Source: Chlorobiales bacterium (GTDB lineage: Bacteria; Bacteroidota; Chlorobiia; Chlorobiales; Chlorobiaceae). From it: 10,719 bases of DNA. This document shows, in pieces, positions 1 to 6,310 of this stretch (positions are counted from its first letter, which is position 1; every line of letters starts with the position of its first letter). The stretch covers positions 1 to 10,719 of the forward strand of contig JAKSDB010000415.1 of the NCBI GenBank assembly GCA_022360415.1, in the 5' to 3' direction. The position numbers were made by a program, and so were the translations under genes. Below the pieces are notes generated by a model, which worked only from the letters and a program-made list of their open reading frames with translations, was not told where the DNA came from and made no database searches.

Positions 1-672
1 GCAACTTCCGGCGCTTATGCTCTTGTAGGAATGGGGGCATTGACCGCCGGCATCATACGCGCTCCGCTCACAGTGATCCTGATCCTTTTCGAAGTAACGG
101 GTAAATATGAAATTGTTCTTCCTATCATGTTTGCTGCCGTTACGGCTGCATTAATAGCTAGGCTTGCATATAATTATTCCATGGAGACCTATGTGCTCGA
201 GAAAGAAGGTGTCAGGGTCGGTTATGGAATTGCTCTGTCGGTGGCAGAGAATATCAGTGTTCTTGATATCATGAAAACAAGCTACGTAAGGTTTCGTGAT
301 GTGACGAGGGCTGAAAAAATCATCGACGTATTTCACAATACCCCTGAATCAAACTTTCTTGTCACAACGGAAGATGACGAGTTTGTCGGCGTGATAAGGC
401 TCGAAGAAATGAGCTTTCTTCTGAAGGAAGGCCCTATTACCGGTCTTATCGCGGAAGACATCGTCAAAAAGGATATTCCCGTGCTCTATGATTCATCCCG
501 GCTTGATGAAGCCCTCAAGCTTTTCGAGTTGACTGATTACGACATTATTCCGGTTCTCTCGCGGAAATCTGATAAACTGCTCGGAGTGGTCCGCCAGGAG
601 CAGGCATTCTCCTATTACCGCAAGCAGATGAACCTTTACGGTTCAGATCTGGACAGCAGGGGAGAGTCCTAA
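1..672 (+). CDS. ClC-family chloride channel/transporter, C-terminal part with two CBS domains (5' end outside window)
   Basis: The reading frame is open from base 1, so the gene starts upstream; 223 residues are visible. The fragment begins with the hallmark late-helix ClC segment GAYALVGMGALTAGIIRAP, which leads into the last hydrophobic helices (to about residue 57). The rest is cytoplasmic: two CBS domains at roughly residues 87-140 and 150-205, the second with a DYDIIPVLS core. ClC proteins carry chloride through the inner membrane as channels or Cl-/H+ antiporters, and C-terminal CBS pairs usually sense nucleotides or ionic conditions. The selectivity-filter and gating-glutamate regions are not in the window, so channel versus antiporter cannot be decided. 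The TAA stop overlaps the TAG stop of the convergent permease gene within a shared CTAA. The family call is confident. Confidence 0.93.
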   Translation, partial: ATSGAYALVGMGALTAGIIRAPLTVILILFEVTGKYEIVLPIMFAAVTAALIARLAYNYSMETYVLEKEGVRVGYGIALSVAENISVLDIMKTSYVRFRDVTRAEKIIDVFHNTPESNFLVTTEDDEFVGVIRLEEMSFLLKEGPITGLIAEDIVKKDIPVLYDSSRLDEALKLFELTDYDIIPVLSRKSDKLLGVVRQEQAFSYYRKQMNLYGSDLDSRGES

Positions 673-1694
673 GCCGGTCGGCGAAATATTTTCGTCAGGA
701 CAAGTATCATCAGGATCGTAACGGCTTGCACCATCATGAAAATATCTTTCGGAACATAGGCATTGACGCTCAGCCCGCCATACTCAAGGAACCCGAAAAG
801 AAGAGCAGACGCAATGATCCAGAAAGGGTGGGCGAATGCAAGCAATGCCACGGCAATTCCCATGAACCCGATTCCGCTTGTCAGTCCCGCTTCGAAAAAA
901 TGTTTATAGCCGAGCACAAGGTTTACCGAAGCCAGGCCTGCCATTGCTCCACCGATTCCCATTGCCCTTATGATATGGGCGTCCGTGTTGATCCCGGCAT
1001 AGTTGGCGGCATCGGGTCGCATACCGGCAGCTCTCATTTCATAGCCTGTAGTGGTTTTGAAGACCATGATCCACATGGCAAGACATGCGGCAAGCGCAAA
1101 GAACGTGCTGAAATTCGCAGGAGACTTGTGCCAGATACCGATAACGCTGTCAAACATGGGAATCCTGGCGGCATGAATGATCTCGGGAGTATGTACCGTA
1201 GAAGGCAGGGCGAGATGCCAGGTCAGGAGGTAACCGGCAAATGCCTGGATGATGAAATTGAGCATGATTGTCGATATCACTTCATTGACACCGAAGCGGA
1301 CTTTCAGCCATCCGGCAAGAAGGGCGGCAGAACTTCCTGCCATCATTGCCGACAGGGAGCAGATGAATATCGCCGCGAATGGAGGGGTCTGTGGCGGAAG
1401 CACGATGCCGACGACCGCTGCCGCCAGTGCCCCGGCAAGCACCTGTCCTTCCCCGCCGATGTTGAACAGCTTAACCTTGAAAGGGATAGCTACAGCAAGA
1501 CCGGTCAGGATAAGAGAGGTTGTTCTGAACACAATCTGGCCTGTGCCGTAATCCGACCCGAAAGTCATGGAGAGCATTTTCTGATAGATTATCAAGGGGT
1601 CCCTTCCTGTTACCATTATCAGTAGTGCACTGACAAGCAGGGCTCCCGCAACGGCAAACAGGGGGACGGCAAACTTGAGAAAGCGGTTACGCAT
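669..1694 (-). CDS. ABC transporter permease, nucleoside/simple-sugar type (NupB/YufP-like, BPD_transp_2)
   Basis: A 341-residue, strongly hydrophobic inner-membrane protein with about 8-10 predicted helices, the first at residues 7-28. The FNIGGEGQ motif at 77-84 and the cytoplasmic loop GYEMRAAGMRPDAANYAGI (around 215-235) are typical of permeases that pair with the BMP-family purine nucleoside ABC transporters; the loop is the likely contact with the ATPase. It lies 15 nt downstream of the ATPase gene, with no clear Shine-Dalgarno sequence, so it is probably translated by coupling. Family transporters normally use two different permeases and a BMP lipoprotein. Neither is here, because this gene is the last of its cluster and runs into the convergent ClC gene. 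The substrate is unproven; nucleosides are the family expectation. Confidence 0.88.
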   Translation of the reverse strand: MRNRFLKFAVPLFAVAGALLVSALLIMVTGRDPLIIYQKMLSMTFGSDYGTGQIVFRTTSLILTGLAVAIPFKVKLFNIGGEGQVLAGALAAAVVGIVLPPQTPPFAAIFICSLSAMMAGSSAALLAGWLKVRFGVNEVISTIMLNFIIQAFAGYLLTWHLALPSTVHTPEIIHAARIPMFDSVIGIWHKSPANFSTFFALAACLAMWIMVFKTTTGYEMRAAGMRPDAANYAGINTDAHIIRAMGIGGAMAGLASVNLVLGYKHFFEAGLTSGIGFMGIAVALLAFAHPFWIIASALLFGFLEYGGLSVNAYVPKDIFMMVQAVTILMILVLTKIFRRPA

Positions 1695-1709
1695 GGCGAA
1701 CGGGATTTT

Positions 1710-3254
1710 TCAGGTGATAAACATGCCGATTTCTTTTTCGAAATCCAGTTCTGCCGACCTTCCTTTGCGGATTTCCTCTGAGGAAAATTCGTGACGAATA
1801 GAGCCTTTGTACAGACAACCGATTCTTGTCGACAATGAAATAAGCTCGTCAAGCTCGGTAGAGACAAGAAAAACGGCAATGCCTTTGTCCCTGATTTCTA
1901 TGATCTTTTTATGGATCATTTCAATGGCACCGATATCCACTCCGCGTGTAGGTTGAGCAAGTATAAGCATCTTCAGGTCGGGCCGGTCGATTTCTCTCGC
2001 CAGAACGATCTTCTGCTGATTGCCACCCGAAAGGCTTCCCAGTGGAGGATTGCTTCGCAGGTCATATCGAACGTCGTACCGGTCGATCATGTTTTTCGTA
2101 TAGTTTTTGACGCCTGCCTCATCGAAACCTGCAAACCTGAGAAATCTTTTTTCCCGGTGACGTCCCAAAATAATGTTCTCTTCAATAGAGAAGCCCGGTA
2201 TCACAGCGTGTTTCAGGCGATCCTCGGGAATAAAGGAGACTCCCGATGAGGCAATTTCAGCAGGATTCATTCCCCTGAGGGAAGTGCCGTCAAGAGTGAC
2301 GGAGCCGCTTGTTCTATATTGCTGCTCACCCATCCCCCAGAGCAGGTCGAGCAATTCCCGCTGTCCATTTCCTTCCACACCCGCAATGCCGTAGATTTCC
2401 CCTGCCCTGACCTCAAAAGAAAGGTCGTTGATCCTCCCGATCCCTTTCCTGTCGGTCACGCTCAGATGTGAGACCTTCAAAACGCATTTGCCGGGAGTTT
2501 CCAGCGGATGTTCGATCCTGAGCAGCACGTTTCTGCCAACCATCATTCTCGCAAGGTCGCTTTTGGTGACCGATGCGGTTGTTTCCGTAGCGACTATTTC
2601 TCCTTTCCGCATAACGCTTACGGTATCCGAGATACTCAGGACTTCATCGAGCTTGTGCGTGATCAGAATGATGGTTTTCCCTTCCAGCTGAAGAGATTTG
2701 AGGGTGGCGAAAAGCTGTTCTGTTTCTGAAGGGGTGAGAACAGCGGTCGGCTCGTCGAGTATCAGTATGTCGGCTTCCCTGTAGAGCAGTTTTAGAATTT
2801 CAACTCTCTGCTCTTCGCCTACGGAAAGATCGGAGACATAAGCATCGGGATCGACAGCAAGAGTATGGAAATCCGCAAAGTCCCTGATTTTTCGCGAAGC
2901 ATCTGTTTTTTTCAGGGAAGCAAGGAGACGTCCTCGCTCATCGCCAAGCATGATGTTTTCCGTTACGGTAAGCTCGGGTATAAGCATGAAATGCTGGTGA
3001 ACCATGCCGATGCCCATGGCTATCGCCTGACGGGGAGAGTTGAAGCGAACGGTTTTTCCCTTGATGGCGATGGAGCCCGAGGTCGGTGACAGGAGCCCGT
3101 AAATCATTCTGGTAAGAGTGCTTTTGCCCGCGCCGTTTTCACCGACAATTGCGTGTATCGACTTTTGCTGAATGTCAAGCGTGACGTTCCGGTTGGCCCA
3201 TAATTCACCGAATTTTTTACTGACGCCGGTTAACCTTACCGCTGCTTCATTCAT
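1710..3254 (-). CDS. ABC transporter ATP-binding protein with two nucleotide-binding domains (NupA/YufO-like)
   Basis: A 514-residue cytoplasmic ATPase made of two fused ABC domains, the layout of sugar and nucleoside importers. Domain 1 is canonical: Walker A GENGAGKS at 38-45, Q-loop in VHQHFML (Gln87), signature LSVGEEQR and Walker B LILDEPTAVLTP. Domain 2 is degenerate: the Walker A position reads GVEGNGQREL without the GKS/T lysine, the signature is LSGGNQQK, and Walker B reads LILAQPTRGVD, with Gln in place of the catalytic Glu. This asymmetry is usual in the family and means mainly one site hydrolyses ATP. VHQHFML and AQPTRGVD favour the BMP/nucleoside branch over RbsA/MglA sugar ATPases. 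The start lies 3 nt after the bchC stop, with GGA about 9 nt upstream, so tight coupling to bchC is likely. The permease follows after 15 nt. Confidence 0.92.
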   Translation of the reverse strand: MNEAAVRLTGVSKKFGELWANRNVTLDIQQKSIHAIVGENGAGKSTLTRMIYGLLSPTSGSIAIKGKTVRFNSPRQAIAMGIGMVHQHFMLIPELTVTENIMLGDERGRLLASLKKTDASRKIRDFADFHTLAVDPDAYVSDLSVGEEQRVEILKLLYREADILILDEPTAVLTPSETEQLFATLKSLQLEGKTIILITHKLDEVLSISDTVSVMRKGEIVATETTASVTKSDLARMMVGRNVLLRIEHPLETPGKCVLKVSHLSVTDRKGIGRINDLSFEVRAGEIYGIAGVEGNGQRELLDLLWGMGEQQYRTSGSVTLDGTSLRGMNPAEIASSGVSFIPEDRLKHAVIPGFSIEENIILGRHREKRFLRFAGFDEAGVKNYTKNMIDRYDVRYDLRSNPPLGSLSGGNQQKIVLAREIDRPDLKMLILAQPTRGVDIGAIEMIHKKIIEIRDKGIAVFLVSTELDELISLSTRIGCLYKGSIRHEFSSEEIRKGRSAELDFEKEIGMFIT

Positions 3255-3257
3255 GCT

Positions 3258-4214
3258 TTAAATCCAGCTGATGACGGTTTTTATTGCTTCCTTGCTGTCA
3301 AGAGCAACCCTGTATGCGAGCTCGAACTGCTTGACCGGGTAAACGTTGGTAAAGAATTTTTCACTTTCTATGCTTTCGCTTTCAAGGAGCTCCCGTGAAG
3401 AAAGAAGATGTTTGCCGGATGTGATATTGGAGCAGACAATAACAGGTTCCTTGTGCTGGATCAACCTGTAATCGTAGGCAAGAATTTCATAGTTTCCCAT
3501 AAGCAGTACCGTTCCCCCGGGTTTGAGGAGGCGTATTGCTTTTTCAACCAGAAGTATGCGGCCGGTGGCTTCGATGACAATGTCGTAGGAGTCGTTGAAA
3601 TCATTGGTGAAATCATCGATCTGCATTGCTATGTTGTCGGCACGGGAAAGCTGACCGCGAATACCGAAATTTTCAAGAGCGTCAATCGAGCTCACTCCCT
3701 TGTAGCGGAGATACTCGGCTGCCATGAGTCCTACAGAACCAAGCCCGAGAATAAGAACCCGGCTTGAAGCCATAGGATTGGCTTTTTCGATAGCGGAAAT
3801 AACATAACCAAGGAGCCCTGTCAGGAGGTCCCGGTGTATCGGTTTGCGGCCGAGGGGCAGGACATTCTCCTCCGAGGTCGCGACCATTTCTGCGTGACAT
3901 CCGTAGTAAGGCTCGATCCCGGTCCAGCGGTCGCCCTTGAATGCATAGACAAAATCGCCCGGTTTAAAGGAAGAAACGGCAGAGCCGGTTTCAGTGACCT
4001 GACCGATCATCTCGCTGCCAAGCATGATCGGATAGTTCAGCACCCTGTTTGAAACCGGTTTATTGGTCAGCAGCAGCCGGTCGACTCCCGGTGTAATGGT
4101 TGTTGCGATAGTTTTAACAAGAATATCTCCCGGCCTGTCGGCATTATAGGGAACAGCGTTAAGCCTGAGCTTGCTTGCCTTGGGAAGAATTATAGCTTCT
4201 GCCTGACCTTGCAT
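3258..4214 (-). CDS. bchC: BchC-like 3-hydroxyethyl bacteriochlorophyllide a dehydrogenase
   Basis: A 318-residue medium-chain dehydrogenase/reductase. BchC oxidises the C3 hydroxyethyl group of bacteriochlorophyllide a to the acetyl group with NAD+, late in bacteriochlorophyll a synthesis. Visible features are a GroES-like N-terminal half with ITPGVDRLLL (40-49) and GSEMIGQV (66-73), the FKPGDFVYAF segment (83-92), a Rossmann nucleotide loop GLGSVG at 157-162, and a C-terminus ending TVISWI, which resembles the ILDW ending I recall from proteobacterial BchC. The zinc-ligand cysteine cluster of classical alcohol dehydrogenases is absent; Cys106-His107 is the only nearby candidate. An AAGG sequence lies 6 nt before the ATG. 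The gene sits 27 nt after the YvlD-family gene and 3 nt before the ABC ATPase. A related dehydrogenase of another pathway is the alternative, since the call rests on remembered family features. Confidence 0.75.
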   Translation of the reverse strand: MQGQAEAIILPKASKLRLNAVPYNADRPGDILVKTIATTITPGVDRLLLTNKPVSNRVLNYPIMLGSEMIGQVTETGSAVSSFKPGDFVYAFKGDRWTGIEPYYGCHAEMVATSEENVLPLGRKPIHRDLLTGLLGYVISAIEKANPMASSRVLILGLGSVGLMAAEYLRYKGVSSIDALENFGIRGQLSRADNIAMQIDDFTNDFNDSYDIVIEATGRILLVEKAIRLLKPGGTVLLMGNYEILAYDYRLIQHKEPVIVCSNITSGKHLLSSRELLESESIESEKFFTNVYPVKQFELAYRVALDSKEAIKTVISWI

Positions 4215-4241
4215 GATTGACCTTTGTAGCTGGAAAGTGTA

Positions 4242-4583
4242 TCAAATATTGAAAATAGAGCTTAACATCCATGAGACGAGGCTGATAACCAGCGACCCGA
4301 GGACCGCCCATCCGAAACCGTCAACTGAAAAACCCGGAACAAATGCATCAACGAGCATAAGCATAAGGGCATTGATAACCAGAAGGAAAAGTCCCAGTGT
4401 GACAATGATAAACGGGATTGAGAAAAAAACCAGAACCGGTTTCACGATGGCATTTACCAGGCCGAGCACAAGCGCAACAACAAGGGCTGTCCAGAAACAT
4501 TTGACGGAAATGCCCCCGAGAAGGCTTGCAGAGGCATAAACCGCCAAAGCATTGATGAGCCATAGAAGTAGTATATGAGTCAT
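4242..4583 (-). CDS. YvlD-family small membrane protein (PF04020, 'phage holin 4_2' family)
   Basis: A 113-residue protein, almost entirely hydrophobic, with about four membrane helices near residues 4-23, 30-50, 55-85 and 93-110. The segment GLVNAIVKPVLVFFSIPFIIVTLGLF, with conserved Asn, Lys-Pro and Pro, is diagnostic of the YvlD family, and the length is normal. Family members are widespread chromosomal inner-membrane proteins of unknown function. The holin label comes from topology, not from demonstrated lysis, and no phage genes lie nearby. Translation should be strong, with GGGAGG six nt before the ATG. It precedes bchC by 27 nt and is probably the first gene of a four-gene transcript, unless transcription continues from folD 202 bp upstream. 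Confidence 0.88.
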   Translation of the reverse strand: MTHILLLWLINALAVYASASLLGGISVKCFWTALVVALVLGLVNAIVKPVLVFFSIPFIIVTLGLFLLVINALMLMLVDAFVPGFSVDGFGWAVLGSLVISLVSWMLSSIFNI

Positions 4584-4589
4584 AGTTTT

Positions 4590-4595
4590 CCTCCC
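4590..4595 (-). promoter_or_regulatory. Strong Shine-Dalgarno site for the YvlD-family gene
   Basis: The minus strand reads GGGAGG, then six nt, then the ATG at 4583. It is one of the two clearest ribosome-binding sites in the window and fixes the start. It suggests independent initiation, not dependence on upstream translation. Confidence 0.8.
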
Positions 4596-4748
4596 TGTCA
4601 GTCCAGGTTGATTGTGTCTGCAAACCCGTAACGGCGAAAAGGTTCATTATACATGCCTCTGACCTCTTCTCTCTGTTCCCCCGTGCGGATTGTTATTCTT
4701 TCTGAAGAAATGTAAGGCTTTTCACTCTCAAGCCAAACCCGATCATGC

Positions 4749-4789
4749 GATGACGTAACTGCTCCCGGTCTGTACCATGATGACGTTAC
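4749..4789. repeat. Pair of 11-bp direct repeats behind folD
   Basis: GATGACGTAAC (4749-4759) recurs as GATGACGTTAC (4779-4789) with one mismatch, exactly 30 bp apart. The second copy overlaps the folD stop codon. Each contains a TGACGT core. The 30-bp phase is close to three helical turns, so a paired operator site upstream of the YvlD-bchC-ABC genes is conceivable. It could equally be chance. The rest of the 202-bp gap (4584-4785) shows no convincing promoter, tRNA or terminator. Confidence 0.3.
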
Positions 4790-5682
4790 AGAGACTGAAT
4801 GGAATGGGCTCTCATGAAAGAATGGAGTGTGTTTTTCAAAAGCATGGCAATGGTCATCGGGCCTACTCCACCCGGTACGGGGGTGATGGCGGAAGCCAGC
4901 TCCGAAACCTGCTCGTAATCCACATCGCCGACAAGCCGGCAACCGGATTTGCGGGAAGCATCCTCAATACGGTTGATCCCGACATCGATAACTACAGCTC
5001 CGGGTTTGACCATCTCTTTCGTGATGAAGTTTGCCCTGCCGATTGCGGCGACCAGGATATCCGCCTGGCGGGTCAATGCAGTCATGTTCCGGGTGGCGGA
5101 ATGGCAGACAGTGACCGTACAGTTTGTTTCTCTGAGTTTCTGGAGCATCAGGTTAGCCATCGGTTTTCCTACAATATTGCTTCTGCCGACCACGACGCAA
5201 TGTTTTCCTTTCGTTTCAATAGTGTACCTGGAAAGAAGCTCCAGAATTCCGTAAGGCGTACAGCTTATAAAGCACTTGTCCAGATTGCCGAGAACCATCT
5301 GTCCGACATTTTCAGGATGGAATCCGTCAACATCCTTGGAAGGGGAGATGGCCATAGTAACCGCATATTCATCGATATGGGCCGGGAGCGGCTGCTGAAC
5401 GAGTATACCGTGAACTTCGGGGTCTTTGTTCAGTGTTTCTATGATTGAAAGCAGTTTTTTCTGGGACGTTTCCTCGGGAAGTTCTATGACTTCCGAGTTC
5501 ATGCCGATTTCCTTGCAGCTTTTGGCCTTGTTTCGTACATAGACCTCTGACGCAGGGTCTTGGCCAACGATTATTACGGTGAGTCCGGGTACGGCGTTAA
5601 CTGTTTGCCGGCATACCTCAACGGAGGCTTTCAATTCCTGTTTAATGTCGTTTGATATTTTTTTTCCGTCAATGATTGTCAT
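4786..5682 (-). CDS. folD: Bifunctional methylenetetrahydrofolate dehydrogenase / methenyltetrahydrofolate cyclohydrolase FolD
   Basis: A 298-residue cytoplasmic enzyme of normal length. It interconverts 5,10-methylene-, 5,10-methenyl- and 10-formyl-tetrahydrofolate, feeding purine and formyl-methionine synthesis. Motifs in order are SEVYVRNKAKSC, with the YxxxK pair Tyr48 and catalytic Lys52; GILVQQPLP (92-100); KDVDGFHP (116-123); the cofactor-binding VVGRSNIVGKP (164-174); and ITPVPGGVGPMT near the C-terminus. No key residue is missing. The start MTIIDGKKI matches the family, and an AGGGA-type site lies about 10 nt upstream. It is divergent from the DUF3109 gene across an 82-bp gap and is followed on the same strand by 202 bp of spacer before the YvlD-family gene. 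Cofactor preference (NADP versus NAD) cannot be read here. Confidence 0.97.
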   Translation of the reverse strand: MTIIDGKKISNDIKQELKASVEVCRQTVNAVPGLTVIIVGQDPASEVYVRNKAKSCKEIGMNSEVIELPEETSQKKLLSIIETLNKDPEVHGILVQQPLPAHIDEYAVTMAISPSKDVDGFHPENVGQMVLGNLDKCFISCTPYGILELLSRYTIETKGKHCVVVGRSNIVGKPMANLMLQKLRETNCTVTVCHSATRNMTALTRQADILVAAIGRANFITKEMVKPGAVVIDVGINRIEDASRKSGCRLVGDVDYEQVSELASAITPVPGGVGPMTIAMLLKNTLHSFMRAHSIQSL

Positions 5683-5714
5683 AATCTGTTTTCCCTGGTT
5701 TGAATGGATGAACG

Positions 5715-5744
5715 TTTACAGCTGGTAACAATAAAGAAAATAAC
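5715..5744 (+). promoter_or_regulatory. Candidate sigma-70 promoter for the DUF3109-rpoN genes
   Basis: A TTTACA (5715-5720, 5 of 6 to TTGACA) is followed after 18 bp by AATAAC (5739-5744, 4 of 6 to TATAAT) in the AT-rich divergent gap. Transcription would begin near 5751, giving a very short leader before the ATG at 5765. No good Shine-Dalgarno site lies before that ATG. A 9-bp direct repeat TTTTCCCTG (5689-5697 and 5751-5759) brackets the site. This is a consensus match by eye only. Confidence 0.4.
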
Positions 5745-5764
5745 ATTGAATTTTCCCTGAATCC

Positions 5765-6310
5765 ATGCTCGCGATTGATGATGTTCTGATAGATGGTGAA
5801 GTGGCCGGTGCAAAGTTTTCCTGTGACCTTGCCCTTTGCAGGGGTGCATGCTGTGTGGAGGGTGAGCTGGGGGCTCCGGTCATGATAAGTGAAGCTGAAA
5901 AGCTTCGCGAAGCGGCTCTCGATGCAAGAGAAAGGCTTCCGGAAAAGAACAGGCGGTATATCCGCCGCTACGACTGCCTTGAAATCTATCAGGGGAGTCT
6001 CTATACGCGAACAATGGCCGGTCATGAGTGCGTTTTTGCTTTTCGGGACAAGGAGATAGCGTTTTGCGCGATAGAAGAAAGAAAACCGCTATCATGCCGG
6101 TTGTTCCCGATCAGAATTAAAAAAAAGTTTGGTTTGGATTATCTTGTCTATGAACGGCATGCGATGTGCCGACAGGCCGTTAAAAAAGGGATTGAAAATA
6201 ACATCCAGCTTGTTGATTACGCAGGGAAAGCTTTGATCGAGCGTTACGGTTTGTCCTGGTATGACCGCCTGAAAGATTTATTAGCAAATTCTCCCATGAA
6301 TTATGCCTGA
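5765..6310 (+). CDS. DUF3109 family cysteine-cluster protein
   Basis: A 181-residue soluble protein with a pattern I recognise as DUF3109, related in layout to the YkgJ/UPF0153 metal-cluster proteins. Cysteines fall in order at 20, 25, 29 and 30 (FSCDLALCRGACCVEGELGAP), then 71, 89, 101, 111 and 135. The later block C-x9-C-R-x-F-P (101-115) with RKPLSC is the typical second half of the cluster. The residues suggest binding of zinc or an iron-sulfur cluster; the activity is unknown. The start is fixed because an in-frame stop lies 15 nt upstream and family members begin in the same place. No Shine-Dalgarno site is evident. Its last 8 nt overlap the rpoN start, implying coupled translation. A functional link to sigma-54 is not established. 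Confidence 0.85.
   Translation: MLAIDDVLIDGEVAGAKFSCDLALCRGACCVEGELGAPVMISEAEKLREAALDARERLPEKNRRYIRRYDCLEIYQGSLYTRTMAGHECVFAFRDKEIAFCAIEERKPLSCRLFPIRIKKKFGLDYLVYERHAMCRQAVKKGIENNIQLVDYAGKALIERYGLSWYDRLKDLLANSPMNYA

Noticed and set aside
666..701. Possible bidirectional terminator at the convergent stops (GTCCT/AGGAC arms with an inner CGAAA/TTTCG hairpin)
   Set aside because: The two stems are separated by a nine-nt one-sided bulge and no T-tract follows on either strand.
726..1625. Long plus-strand open frame (299 codons) opposite the permease gene
   Set aside because: It is antisense to a clear membrane permease; its His/Cys/Arg-rich translation is typical of the complement of a hydrophobic gene and shows no recognisable domain.
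4242..4583. Holin gene as a sign of prophage
   Set aside because: The family name is historical; this is a YvlD-type chromosomal protein with no integrase, lysin or structural phage gene nearby.
4777..5448. Plus-strand open frame opposite folD
   Set aside because: folD is unambiguous with all motifs; the opposite frame shows no family signature.
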